From Eurosta solidaginis (taxonomy: Eukaryota > Arthropoda > Insecta > Diptera > Tephritidae), in NCBI RefSeq assembly GCF_040869045.1, contig NC_090322.1, forward strand, positions 191,083,477 through 191,147,476: a stretch of 64,000 bases of DNA, given 5' to 3'. Below, piece after piece: positions 30,791 to 41,596 of the stretch; the first letter of the stretch is position 1; the number at the start of each line of letters is the position of its first letter. The position numbers were made by a program, and so were the translations under genes. Under the pieces are notes generated by a model that saw only the letters and a program-made list of their open reading frames with translations, was not told where the DNA came from and searched no databases.

Positions 30791-31931
30791 AAGGTGTAGA
30801 AAAATGGTATGGCTTCTTAAGTATTTTTTGGTGTCACACAGTTGTAATTTTCTCTTTCGAAACTAATTTGAATTTAATACTCCATAAGATCCATTACAGA
30901 ACGAATTTATGACAAGTAATTGGTATGCTCCAATAAACATCACACAATAGACATATATGTGATATCAGTGCTCAATTATTGACGATGAAAATACAAGTAA
31001 TCAAGGAATCAGCATTAATCAATCATCACAACAAAAGTCATACATACGTAGAAACACACCTATATTTCTGCTTCTAATGTAGTATAAAAAATCAGTTCTA
31101 GGAATATGTACACCGCTACTGCAATTCACTTCAGCGCTTTCACCTGTAGAAATGACAATGACTGGCGTAATGATTGCTTGTGATGTTTGTATGTGCACGT
31201 CATAAATGGTAGCAGCAAACTAACTGTTCATACTCCCTTTAGGCTCATATTTCACTTGTTGTTCAACTGCAGTTACAGTTGAATGACTATCAAGTTGACT
31301 TGCACGCAAGTGATCATAAAAATCCAGTTATCAGTTAGCACCTGCATTTATTTTACTTTACTAGGTCATACAAAAACAATAACTGGAAAAGTAGAAAAAA
31401 AAATTGATGGCAGTAAGCGTTATCACTAAGCAACAAATTTAAAACTGAACAAAGAAAGATAAATATTTGTAGGTAAATGGAGCATAGCTAAATCAATTTG
31501 AAAATCTCACTGAGAATAGCAATGTAATACAGCTTGTTTCTTTAAAAGCATTCACTAATATCTGCACCGCTCTTAAAAAATTTGACTTTCATTTCTATTT
31601 AATATTTTACTTGTACGTAGAAGCTTTACTTCAGCGCAGTATAAATGTAGAGAGTTTTAACCTTGTGACGCACTTCTTTACTGCTGAGGTGTGCTCGGTC
31701 CGTCCAGGGTACCTGTAAGTAGGGGGGAGGGTGCCTACTCCTTGATAAATTAATAAAAGTATTTTTCCAATTAATTTATATACGTGTATTTTGCAAATTT
31801 CAAAAAAAGTGTACACTACTCTATAGCCCTGTCTGTATAAGATCTAGCGGAGGTAGAGTCCCTCTGCTAATCTCTACGGTCGGCTGGAGTAGAATCCTCC
31901 GATATATACGCACGCTTATATGCTAACATAC
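30791..31931. other. Unassigned stretch
   Basis: No recognised family. The last ~100 bases (31840-31925) are locally GC-richer with CTCTGCTAATCTCTACGG, possibly a degraded retroposon. Confidence 0.3.
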
Positions 31932-32256
31932 TGTGACGAATGTTAGCAATTTCGATGCATCACTGTGCTGCTGGTAAATAAATAAGCAGCTCTTCTAGAA
32001 AGTTGTTCGTGAAAAGTCTAGACCCTTGGAGATTTATGCGAACGAGGCAACAGAGGGCATAAAACCAGCGCAAGCTGAGCAATAATCAGTCAGTTTGATT
32101 TAAATACGCTATCAGTGAAGTACGCGATAATTGTAATTGTGAAGTAGTGTTGTGAATAAAGACCATTTGCCATACTGAATGTTGGAGTTATTTATTCGGC
32201 AGTTCAACGAAGTTCAGAAGGTACATAATAATCAGAAATTCCCAAAATTCGTTACA
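31932..32256 (+). mobile_element. Solo LTR, copy D, with ATAC target duplication
   Basis: Starts TGTGACGAATGTTAGCAA and ends AAAATTCGTTACA; flanked by ATAC at 31928-31931 and 32257-32260. Promoter-like features: CATAAAA at 32058 and TCAGT (arthropod initiator-like) at 32086; a polyadenylation signal AATAAA lies at 32155-32160. It shares the 3' half (GCGATAATTGTAATTGTGAA, GAGTTATTTATTCG) with copy E. The ends are a 10-base imperfect inverted repeat (TGTGACGAAT/ATTCGTTACA). Gypsy-type by duplication length and termini. Confidence 0.9.
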
Positions 32257-32599
32257 ATACATTTCCCTTGGTCCATTGCCTTTAGCATGTTTGTATGTAT
32301 ATATGCATGCTTTCAGCAGTGTCCGTGAATTTGGGATCACTTCATACCGCTAGTCCTTAAATCAGTGCTACATGCGGGCAGACCTGATTTTCATATTTAT
32401 AATATTTTAAGTGCGAAACGAAAATATATCATTTGAGTGCCATTATTATAAATTCAATTTACATACATATTTACATATAAATATGGTATGTAAATATGTA
32501 TGCATGTGTGTTTTTATGATTAATAATTAAATTTATACGTAATTATTAAAATAGTTGAGTGTTTCGAAAATATTTAAGTATGAGGAAAATTATGTATGT
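32257..32599. other. Unassigned stretch
   Basis: AT-rich with ATGTATGTATATATGCATG-type microsatellite texture; no feature recognised. Confidence 0.3.
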
Positions 32600-33620
32600 T
32601 GTGAGGATTAAAAGTCCTCAACTTTTGGTGTCCTCACAACCTGAAGATCACAGAGCATGGAACGTGCTATTACTGCCAAGGCCCAATTTAAAAGCTTTTA
32701 ACGCCAGAAGGCAGTTTTCAGTGAGGCAACCCATCACCAGCCTCCACTCCCTTCTTTTCAATTATAAGAGTAACTTTGTTAGTCTATGATTGTAGATCCT
32801 GCACATGATCTTCAGCCCCGCGCTTGGTTCCACACCTTTCCAGCATGGTCGATAAATATCGTCTTATGTAATCTTGCCCAATCTGCTTATGATGTCTATA
32901 GTACAAACATCGCGGGATGCGGCCTTTTTAGTCATCTCATCTCTCTCGCTTTTTCATTTCCATCTATTCCCAAATTCACAGTGGCCAATATAGATGTATA
33001 GTTTTCCCTGTCCCGATTTTATTCTGAGGCTTATTACACCCTAACATGTTGTGATATGCGAAGTTATAGTCTGTTTGTCTAATATTTGATAAAGCCGTAC
33101 CACTTTGGCCGTTTAGTCTTTGTCAAGCTGGACCGAGGCATTGAGTCTCGTTACATTTGCTCGCCGATATTCGGCGAAGCCTTTGGGGTTATTTTCAGGG
33201 CCCCTTTTATACTACTAGTATTTTCTTTTCAAAAAAAAAAAATTGTTACCCTCATGTTGCACTCTTAAATTCTAACTTTTAAACTAGATCACCAGCGCTA
33301 TGCGAAATGGCTCTATTTTTATGAAACGAAAGCCCTTTCCTCATTCAGTGAAACATTTTTAGGAATACATAAACCCAAGAGAGAGAATAAAAAAACCTAC
33401 AGGAAAACATTTTTTCAAGAAAAGAAAACACTAGAAGCATTGAAATCATGCATATCCCCTCCAACTCCTTGATGTAGGCTCTTTTTATGTGACTGTCCAT
33501 CAAGCAAGGGCTCTATAGTATGAATGGGCTTTACAATCGCTGTAAGTACGAACACCCCAGCAACAGTTTTGCTAAGATACTGTACAGATCCTGTAGGCTT
33601 TTATCAAACAGGAAGGGGCT
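32600..33620 (-). pseudogene. R1/LOA-like LINE ORF2 fragment with RNase H trace
   Basis: The minus strand near 32930-32990 reads LATVNLGIDGNEKARE, matching the RNase H end pattern WVPGHxGIxGNEKADE with two substitutions. The stretch 33480-33600 resembles the linker and thumb region of the same LINE type as at 51351-51569 (shared AGGGCTCTATA, GGCTTTACAATCGCTG and ACACCCCAGCA words). All frames are broken. This is the third decayed copy of this LINE group in the window. Confidence 0.55.
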
Positions 33621-34309
33621 GTTGTATTTGAAAAAATGGATGTTCCAAATTACCAAACCAGGTTAAAAATGTATGTAGTAGAGTTCTGTATACAATCCTC
33701 AATGAGCTTATTATAACCATAATATTGAAAATATACCGAAATTAAGAAAGCAGTCCAAATTTTGTATGGAATAACAAGTACATTCTATGCTATGCACAGT
33801 GTAAGCACAAAAAGCTCAGACATTTTCAAAGTTTATTTTCTGTGCTTTCAAGTTAAGACAGTAAAATATTTATAGAAAAAAGTTTAGAGAAAACGCTTGC
33901 CTACAAAAACTACATAAATATCAGATGTTAGTAGCATAAAAGCGCCGGGAAAATGCATTATAATTTTGAGCTTTAACAGTAAGCTCTTTTAAGTGAAAAT
34001 GTTCGAGAGCCATATGGGCAGTCCGAAGGAACATCCCTACCGGAAATATTTATAAATTTTATTTAATCCTCAATTTTTGTTTACTTTTTATTGTTTGAGA
34101 TATGAGTGGTGTTTAGTAATTTTTTCATACTTGAAATATGAATTGGATATTTTGTGACATCTCTAAATACCTAACGCATCTGGAATGCAGAAAAAAAATA
34201 CAAAAAATCAAATTACATACTGCGTTCATTTCCTCGTAGCAAAAATTGTGTGCATTAATGCGTATCACGCTATATGGAGAACAAAAATTGAAGACGTGTC
34301 TCACAAATT
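33621..34309. other. Unassigned stretch
   Basis: No recognised gene or repeat. Confidence 0.3.
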
Positions 34310-34510
34310 TAAATATGAACCAAATCGAACCACAAATAATATTTTTTTAAATATTTCGATCCATGCGCCACGTATCGGAGTTTATTTCTTATTATTGCAT
34401 TGTCACCGGGTTCTGAACTATATTCTAAGTTTCAAGGTTGTAGCTTATCGGGAAGTTACTTGAATTTCAATTACAAAAATCGTGCCGGCCAGCCAGCCAG
34501 CCAGCCAAAC
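34310..34510 (+). repeat. Dispersed repeat ending in (CCAG)n
   Basis: ATGAACCAAATCGAACCACA and the following AATA/ATTT and ATTTCGATCC words match 57475-57590 (ATGACCCAAATCGGACCACA, TATCTCAATCCCTT). The copy ends in a short CCAGCCAGCCAGCC microsatellite at 34493-34506. Possibly the 3' UTR of a LINE; the family is not identified. Confidence 0.5.
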
Positions 34511-34944
34511 TAAATAAAACCGTTTAAAAACGCTCAATATGTGCTTAAGAAAATTTTTGTTTTCATTTCATCGGAAGAAAACTGACACGCTTTCCGCAAC
34601 CTCTTTCAAAAGTTTTAAACACAAAATTAATAGGAGAACCCTAGTTTTGCTAAAAAATATAAATGCGTCCCATATTTACTTGAACAACGACCATGAAAGA
34701 ACACAATCGGTTATATACCTGGGACAACTTTGAGTTTATCAGTTTTTTGAATGGAATTGCAAATATTTTTGAGCACAAGTGTTCTTTTCCAGTTTTTGAG
34801 TGTATTTTCTTTGGCAGTTTTGATTGATTTTCGTCTGGATCTCTGCTGTGCCTGATAATTGATCTTGCAGGAAAGGGAAATTTTATTGGCCAATAAAACT
34901 TTACACAATAGAAAGAACACTTAATTTAACTTTAAGCTTTTTCT
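34511..34944. other. Unassigned stretch
   Basis: No recognised feature. Confidence 0.3.
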
Positions 34945-35345
34945 AAAGATGTGGATGTTAAGGACCCCAGCGTATTAGGGGGTTTAGAATATACCTGCAG
35001 AATGTATGCCTGTCGTAAGAGGCGCCTAAATATCCAAATGTTGCAAGGTGTTGTGTATCGAGACCCTTTCAAGGGGTTTCCAGCGCAATTTATTGCCAGC
35101 CCAATTGTCAACCTCACCTACCTCTGGCGAATCCTGTTTCTTTAGCAGCCGAGCCTCTGGCGACCCCAAACTCCATAGAACTGGAGGGTGGGCAAAGGGA
35201 TGGCTTAGAAAGTTCAATGTGGTTATATCAAATCGTTACCGAGATGGTCGGGCTTTTATCTGAATGGTGCTTGTTACCGGAACGTACCTGATCTATGTAC
35301 ATCCGGCAAAGGATCATCAACATCGATAACACTCCCCAAAATGTG
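34945..35345 (+). mobile_element. (CAA)n-family retroposon, copy 3 (tail lost)
   Basis: Matches copy 2 along its length: TTAGGGGGTTTAGAATATAC, ATGCCTGTCGTAAGAGGCGC, CCCAATTGTCAACCTCACCT, TCTGGCGACCCCAAA, TCGTTACCGAGATGGTCGGG, CATCGATAACACTCCCCAAA. It is cut off before the CTTCGGGG and (CAA)n part. Confidence 0.72.
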
Positions 35346-36424
35346 GATACTAAGCGATAGACATTTCAATAAATAAATAAATAAATTTTATAAATGTAAA
35401 CATTTTTGTCATCCTTGCAAATAGCAAAATATTTTACTACATATGAACATCCTTTTAAAAAACTTAAATGTTAGCAGATTTTCTCTCACCTTTTATTATA
35501 CTCTCTGTTATATGTTGTTGCTAAAATATAACTTTTAATATAGCTACATATTATAAATTTAACAATTCATTGAACCCTCTCTCCTAACTTCAGTATCGTT
35601 CTCTTTTTCTTTTTGTTAAGAAAAAAGCTTTTTATAGCTATTCGATATCTCAGAGCTTTGTTTCTCATTGAGCTTCTGTTATCAAGTGGTACACGGAAAA
35701 CGTTATCATTATATGTACGTGTAGCGTCTGTCTGTTATACATATCTATGTATATCATCATATATTAAGCTTGACAAATTGATAGGCAGCATCGCCACCTT
35801 AACGACGAAAGATACATATACAGCATTTAACGAACGCTTAGCTTTTGCACACAAATAGATTAATCGATGATTTTGTATCTGAAACAGGTGTAGCAAAGCA
35901 CCTGGAATTAAGACATATAAGTGGCGGTCTCGATTGAGTACTTAAAATAAAAAATAATATGCGTTTATAAATAACTAAATTTTGATTTAATTTTTTGTGT
36001 GGTAATATACATTTCTTTCATAAAGAATACACCACTGAATAAGCAATCACTTATGTTACTAAACGAGGAAGCTATCAGCAGTACTCTTGGCTACTAGGCT
36101 CGAAGTACTAACTCATCTGCAGTGCGTACTTGTATTAGATAAGTTCACAACTCCTTGATTTCTAAAGATGTTGATCGTCCTTTGTAGGACCTCCAGAAAT
36201 AGGCGCCATAAAGGGCCGAAAACACGATTGCAGATAGATGTGACGCATCTCAATTTCCTTTATAAATACCCTACCCTCTTCACGTTGGGTGGCACAGATA
36301 ACTCAACTCATATTTAGGAGAATAGCTAAGAAAGAAGAGCTTAAGCTGTCAAACAAATTGCTCCTGCGAAACTGTTGTGGTACTAGAATAAGATAGTACG
36401 AGCGCAATATGTACTTAATTGGCG
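35346..36424. other. Unassigned stretch
   Basis: Short AATA-type microsatellite at about 35373; otherwise nothing recognised. An 81-codon plus frame at 35613-35858 has no recognisable motif. Confidence 0.3.
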
Positions 36425-36838
36425 ACTAACCGTTTAAACGGTTATGACCGTCCAACAGTGCACACCAGTCGCTTCTTCTCTGGGTAAACTGGCGCCAACT
36501 GATCACACCAAATGAATTTAAATCGATTTCCACCTGGTCCTTCCAGCGGAGTTAAGGCCACTATTTTCCTCGGCTCCATAGGGGTGTTCCGATGAAAATA
36601 CTCTCTCCGCCAGAGCATCATCTTTCATTCGCATAACATGGTCTAGCCTGCGCAGCCGCTGTATTTTAATTCGCTGGACTATGTTGATATCTGCGTGAAG
36701 CTCGTACAGCTCATCATTAAATATTCTTCGGTACTCGCCATACACGTGCCTAATGCGTAGAGGTCCGTAAATCTTTCGAAGAACTTTTCTCTCAAACACT
36801 CCCAGAGCTGGTTCATCTGATGTTGTCATGGTCCATGC

Positions 36839-37571
36839 CAGACCTATAAAGTACTGAGTACATACTTGTACTAGTACCAAATAAGTACAAGTACTCAAGA
36901 ACTTCAAATCTAAGTACAATGTATTAGTACTACAGTACTTGTACTTCGAGTCCGAAAGTACAAGTAGATATACTTACGAAATACTTGCAAGTACACGAAA
37001 GTACTTTTTCTGATAAAATATGTCAGTTTGATTCATAAATGGAAAATCAAAATATGAGTAAAATTCATATTAGAAAGCAACAAGAAGTAAAACTACATAT
37101 CAAATAGGTATAAATTGTACAACAGCTAATAAAATTAAAGTAGTTTTGTGTATGCCTTCATTAGTACTAGCATTTCAAACGAAAAGTCCGTGATTGGTTG
37201 CCTTCTAGGACTATAAACAATTCCTGCTAAGGAAAATAACGCTCTACTGGGTCGGAGGAAGCTGTGGGCGTATTCATTTTGAGTGATAGGTCCTTCGTAA
37301 GAGGATAACTCAGAAGCATATTGAAATCTGTTGATGTGTCATTAAAATACCTGTAAAACTCTTCTTCAACAATTTTGTCAAAGTGAGGTGATCGTAAGGG
37401 TGCTGGTTGGTCCGCTTCAAAACCGTTCAATACTTATGAAAGTACTTCGAAAGTACTTACAAGTACTTTACTTGTACATCAACAATTCAAGTACAAGTAC
37501 CTCGATATTTATACGTGTACTCATTTTTCGAAGTACTGTACTTGTACTGGTACTTTTTCTTTACAGGTGTG
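36839..37571. mobile_element. hAT element (733 bp), GTCCATGC 8-bp target duplication
   Basis: Exact 8-bp duplication GTCCATGC at 36831-36838 and 37572-37579. Terminal repeats: left CAGACCTATAAAG; right, reverse complement, CACACCTGTAAAG. Subterminal regions are packed with AAGTAC/GTACTT words (about 15 on each side), as expected for hAT transposase-binding sites. It splits LINE-C ORF2 precisely. Internally only the C-terminal end of a transposase remains, so this is an internally deleted, non-autonomous copy. Confidence 0.93.
37135..37430 (-). pseudogene. hAT transposase C-terminal remnant
   Basis: The minus frame from 37430 includes FDKIVEEEFYRYFNDTSTDF, LSYPLTKDLSLKMNTPTASS and SDPVER, then stops at YFP. 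One base away the frame continues LFSLAGIVYSPRRQPITDFS and ends AYTKLL before a stop at 37135. The order TPxASSxxVERxFSxAG...SPRRxxLT is the hAT C-terminal dimerisation region. The upstream zinc finger and the DDE catalytic core are absent. One frameshift separates the two parts. Confidence 0.8.
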
Positions 37572-37760
37572 GTCCATGCATTGCTTTTCAATTGCCTATC
37601 TAGTCTAGAGTAGCATTTATTGGAAAGAGTGTTTCTTCGCCGGATTTCAGAGCTGTTTGTGTTAATTATAGTTCCAAGATAAACGAAAGCTTTTAGTATT
37701 TCAAAATTATGGCTACCATCAGTGGCGTGGTTGCCAAGCTGTGGTCACTAAAAATGGGTA

Positions 37761-38194
37761 CAGCCGCAAGCAGAGTATTTGCAGTGAAAATTTTTATCAA
37801 AATATGTCAATTAAGTTCTTCATTTTTATTTTCGGTATTTTAAGAACAAACTTTTGTGAATTTAGACAATCTGAAAAACGTTTTGTAAAAAATCTAAAAT
37901 TTAAACAAATTTTACGAAATCTTCGAATTTTTTATTTGGAGATCATTGAATTTTTTTGAGTGTGCTGCTTGGTAGCACAATCAATTTTATGGAATTCTCT
38001 ATTCTAAAGTAATGTTACACTGTTCCCTTTTCTCGGTTCTCTCAAAATTATATGTTTTTATTTCACAAAGTATTTTCAACTGAAAAATAGAACACTTTCA
38101 CCTACAGTCTCAGCCATTTTGCAGAACGCCAAGTAACCCAATTCAATAGTTAGGGTAACTCCAGCTTTACACGTTTTCCAGAAAAGAAACGCCT
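37761..38194. other. Unassigned stretch
   Basis: No recognised feature; AT-rich. Confidence 0.3.
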
Positions 38195-38395
38195 TTAGTC
38201 TAGCAAAGTACAAATGATGGGTCTCTCGAAATTCGCATTGATTTTTGGTGTTTTAGATTTTTCTCAATACAAAGGGTGACATTTTTTTGTATGAAAGAAA
38301 ACTTTAAACTTCCTTCGATGAAAAAAATTATCATGAATCAATGCGAATTTTGAGGATCCTTTGATTTGTCCTTTGTTAGACTTAAACTTATTGGG
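38195..38395. repeat. Small foldback repeat
   Basis: AGTCTAGCAAAGTACAAATG...GAAATTCGCATTGATT at about 38198-38244 is matched on the other strand by 38333-38384 (AGTCTAACAAAGGACAAATC...AAAATTCGCATTGATT). The arms are about 47 bases with a ~90-base A/T-rich loop. It looks like a short MITE or inverted pair; the target duplication is not clear. Confidence 0.6.
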
Positions 38396-38619
38396 AAATA
38401 AAACTGCATATTAAAAACAAATTCAGAGGGTTCGAAATGAAAAATTTTAAACTTTTTAAAATTTTATCGAGCTTCCGACATTTTTGGAAACCGATTTTGA
38501 AATTTCATTGCATAGTTTCAGTTACAAAATTCATAGAATTCTGTTTTTTTTTTTTTGAATAATTAAAAAAAAAATTTTGCTACTGCTATATTTCTCTTCG
38601 CTTCTGTATATGTATATAT

Positions 38620-38908
38620 TGTGGCGAGCATTAGCATTTCAGAAGCTATTTACACACAAACATAGAAGGCAACGAAAAATATTCCACACACATAACCAGC
38701 AGCTTGAAACAAAAAGATCAGTTTTGATTTTAACATACTATAGTGAAGTCCGCGATTATTGTAATTGTGAAGTACTACTCCCAAAGTAGTCTAAATAAAG
38801 AACATTTTGTTGTACTGAATAGCTGAGTTATTTATTCGACAGCTCAAAGATTCGAACATTAAGAGAAGCTGCAAAATAATTATCAGGAATTTCCTAAAAT
38901 TCGTTACA
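38620..38908 (+). mobile_element. Solo LTR, copy E, with ATAT target duplication
   Basis: Starts TGTGGCGAGCATTAGC and ends AAAATTCGTTACA; flanked by ATAT at 38616-38619 and 38909-38912. It shares GTGAAGTMCGCGATWATTGT, AATTGTGAAGTA and GAGTTATTTATTCG with copy D (same subfamily). A TCAGTTTTGATTTT initiator-like word and AATAAA (about 38792) are present. Confidence 0.88.
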
Positions 38909-39579
38909 ATATATGTATATACGTGGGATGCCGATCAAATTATACCACTTTATTGTAACTTGGTTATTATTTTATTTAAAAATTCAATTGTTACATGTAT
39001 TTACATGTGTGCTTGTTTAACTTATCTTTTAATTATAGTTTATTAATTAAATATAGTGATTCACACAAAAAGTTTATGATGGAGTTAAGTTGTTCGCGCG
39101 TTAGGTATGGCCTTCGGTTTTCAACTAACCCTAAAATATCGTCCGTTGAGAAATGTATGTATCTATTTTACTTTGTTTCGTCCAGTTCATTTAGGTCAAG
39201 CCTACGCGGTTGCATTTTGTTAGTACTGTCGTCCACTTCTGGTTGCCCCTCCCACACATATGTATATAAGTTGCTTGTACCGAACTTGCTGTTTCTGAAT
39301 TTCTCGTTATAAGGAAAATCTCGTCAGCACATTATTTAAAAACACCCAGCTGGTTAAAGATTTAGCAAGGCCTCAATCATAGTTGGGGGTAGTGCACTGA
39401 ATTTGTATTGTATTACACTTTGATTAGCATTACGCTATATTGGAAAAATGTTACTGTGTACTATTTTTTATCACAATAGCGATAGTGAAGCCTTTCTCCA
39501 CTACGACTAAAAAAAATTATTGTATTAATTTAATTGTTTTCATTACCACTCAGCTGAGTGAAAAACAAAAAATAGCATT
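38909..39579. other. Unassigned stretch
   Basis: Holds a 105-codon plus frame (38995-39312), Ser/Leu/Phe-rich, without a recognisable domain; I do not call it a gene. Confidence 0.3.
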
Positions 39580-39700
39580 TAAAAATTAGGGAAAAAATTG
39601 AAACAGCGTGACATCAGGACGGACAACGCGACAGCAGCCGTCCTGATGGCACGTTGTTTAAATTTTTTCCCAAATTATTAAATAAATTATAAACTAAAAA
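39580..39700. mobile_element. Inverted pair of retroposon tails (third case)
   Basis: The left half on the minus strand reads GTCCGTCCTGATGTCACGCT and GTTTCAATTTTTTCCCTAA. The right half on the plus strand reads CCGTCCTGATGGCACGTTGT and TTAAATTTTTTCCCAAATTA. This is the tail of the retroposon at 28428 in head-to-head inverted form, with only about 16 bases between the arms. No tRNA-like head remains and I found no convincing target duplication. Confidence 0.72.
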
Positions 39701-40689
39701 TTGCTTCAAATAACTATGAGTGAGTAAAATTTTTTGTGCACTAAACTGATGCTGAAAATATTTTTACTACCAGCTTTTACATTTTAGTGAAACGTTGCTC
39801 ATCTGCACTACCACTCACTACAGCTTAGTGAGGCTCATATTTTTTGCATTACTACTCAATTGTGAGTGAACGCTGGTGCATCAGTGCACTACCCCCATCT
39901 CTGCCCTCAATGAAAATACAACAAAACAGAGCATACAAATAGTTTGAATAGCTTTTAAGAATAATCAATTATTTTGGTCTTCTTTTGCCTCGAAAAAAAA
40001 TAACTCCTACCCGCATAAATAATTCTTTGAACAGCCTTTTATCATTCATTTGGCATCACATACGTCATCAATAGTTTTCTCGCTGTTTGTCTCTACTTAA
40101 AATTAAGGTCGTGAGCTACTTAAATACGTAGAGCTCTAACGATAGCAGACCATGTCCGTCTTCGAGTAGTGGGCTATGATTGAAATGTCTTACATACATA
40201 CAAGACTGCTTTAAATGAAATGTATGATAAAAGAAGATTTTATGATGATTGTTATTAAATGTTCTAACGTCACAAGTAGAGGTTGGGGAAAAATATGTTG
40301 GTTATCGGGGGTCGCCTGTGTATATGGTAGTTCTTTAATTGTGTGAGTACGTATCGAGGCATAAGTAGATACATTGGAAGAGTAAGTGAATGAAGGTTAA
40401 ATATTTGATATGTTACAAATTTGTAAGAAATAAATGAAAAGCAATACTTACATAAGTACAATGCAAAGACATTAGGCGGACTGGAAATTAATTCAGTCAA
40501 ATACTTTTGATAAAAGCCAATATCGTGAAGAAGTTGGCCCCATTTCTTAATATTTGATTCAAAAATATCAATTTTTGTGTAAATTTTAAGCGTATAAGTA
40601 TGTGTGTAACTTTTGCAAATGAAAAAGATAAATATCATCAACCGATATATCTTTGTTTCTTTCCTTGTTCATAATCACTTTATTCATTT
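39701..40689. other. Unassigned stretch
   Basis: No recognised repeat. A 123-codon minus frame at 40641-40270 (Phe/Tyr/Leu-rich) shows no motif and is probably chance in AT-rich DNA. Confidence 0.3.
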
Positions 40690-40860
40690 ATTGCTATTAG
40701 AGAAAAAATACAAAGTTTACAAACGGCAATGATTACTAAGACATGTTTCTGAACTTCACTTAGTATTGAACTGAAGCATTGAACTCGAAATCTCCAACAT
40801 TCTTACTTTATTCTAAACGCCTTTATCCACTCAGCCATATGCATGCCCCCCCCCCCTGCC
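40690..40860 (-). mobile_element. tRNA-Ser-like SINE, copy 2
   Basis: The minus-strand head is ATGGCTGAGTGGATAAAGGC (A box; compare tRNA-Ser GGCCGAGTGGTTAAGGCG), with B box TTCGAGTTCAATGC and a body shared with 14772-14965 (TTCAGAAACATGTC, TTTGTAAACTTTGTATTTTT). A C-rich run at 40847-40857 abuts the head. The head is closer to a tRNA than in copy 1. Confidence 0.75.
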
Positions 40861-41013
40861 CACTTTGCTACTCCTTTTTAAGTCATTAGGTACATACTAA
40901 TTTCATATATTTTAATCCTAAATTTGTGGAATACTTATTGGAGCTTAGTAACGTTGGATTTATAGCAAAGCATTTATAGGCAGTACTTCCGCTGTTCACC
41001 TTTATATCAATAT

Positions 41014-41592
41014 TGTGACGAATATTAGCAACACTAAGGGATACTATCATCTCTAAGCCGATGCTAAGCAGTGACTTGTATGCACATCAATAATTCAATC
41101 ATTATGTCTACACATATGTACATACACGCAGCGGAGAAGCAACGCACAAACCACATGCATAAATCTGAGATACTCCCGAAAGTATGCAATGGTTGTGCAA
41201 TTGTCGCTCACACATACAAACACATGCAGATATCTTATCTGAGATGCTCCCAAAAGTATGCAACTATAATTGTGTTCACACATACACCCGCATATGAGAA
41301 GCTAAAAACGTAGTAATTTTATAGCTGATGGCCAACTAGTAGATTCTGGAAATGGAAGCGACTAGAAGATGCGAACGAGAAATCACAGAGTATAAAAAGG
41401 CCGCAACAGTGGAGGCGCGACAATCAGTTTCATTTAAACAAGCTATTGGTTGTGAAGTATCAGTGTTATTGTGATGTCTTTAATAAAGGCCATTTTGCAT
41501 TATTAAATAATGGAGTTATTTATTCAACAGTTTAGTGATTTGAACATTAACAGAAGATTTCAAATAAGGGAAATTGCAGTAAATTCGTTACA
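41014..41592 (+). mobile_element. Solo LTR, copy C (reference copy), ATAT duplication
   Basis: Starts TGTGACGAATATTAGCAA and ends TAAATTCGTTACA; flanked by ATAT at 41010-41013 and 41593-41596. Copies A and B are the same family in opposite orientation. It contains a duplicated internal stretch: CTGAGATACTCCCGAAAGTATGCAA-like sequence at about 41165 recurs at about 41240 as CTGAGATGCTCCCAAAAGTATGCAA-like sequence. No internal retroviral-type genes, primer-binding site or polypurine tract flank it, so it is a solo LTR left by recombination. Ty3/Gypsy type is inferred. Confidence 0.92.
41391..41487 (+). promoter_or_regulatory. LTR promoter and poly(A) signal
   Basis: TATAAAAAGG at 41391-41400, an arthropod initiator-like ATCAGTT at 41423-41429 about 32-35 bases downstream, and AATAAA at 41482-41487. 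The same three elements occur in order in copies A and B (reverse strand) and in weaker form in copy D. Arrangement as expected for U3-R; activity is not shown. Confidence 0.65.
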
Positions 41593-41596
41593 ATAT

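Larger units (their letters stand above)
36425..37760 (-). pseudogene. LINE-C ORF2 C-terminal region, split by a hAT element
   Basis: Minus strand, high to low: GSHNFEILKAFVYLGTIINT near 37700, RRRNTLSN, then the hAT insertion (36839-37571), then TMTTSDEPALGVFERKVLRK, IYGPLRIRHVYGEYRRIFND, ELYELHADINIVQRIKIQRL, DHVMRMKDDALAERVF and GRTRWKSI. This is the conserved tail (RxLGHVxRMPDD, GRxRxRW) of a LINE family whose RT fragment may be that at 1395. The 3' UTR block AACCGTTTAAACGGTTATGA is shared with 52650-52680. Apart from the insertion the C-terminal frame of about 90 codons is open. Confidence 0.8.

Noticed and set aside
32058..32160. Host promoter upstream of 32160
   Set aside because: TATA-like, initiator and AATAAA all lie inside solo LTR D bounded by ATAC duplications; this is the LTR's own promoter.
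38995..39312. 105-codon plus frame as a gene
   Set aside because: No recognisable motif, no conserved neighbour; not distinguishable from chance.
40270..40641. 123-codon minus frame as a candidate host gene
   Set aside because: Phe/Tyr/Leu/Ser composition follows AT content; no domain, and no support from neighbouring exons.
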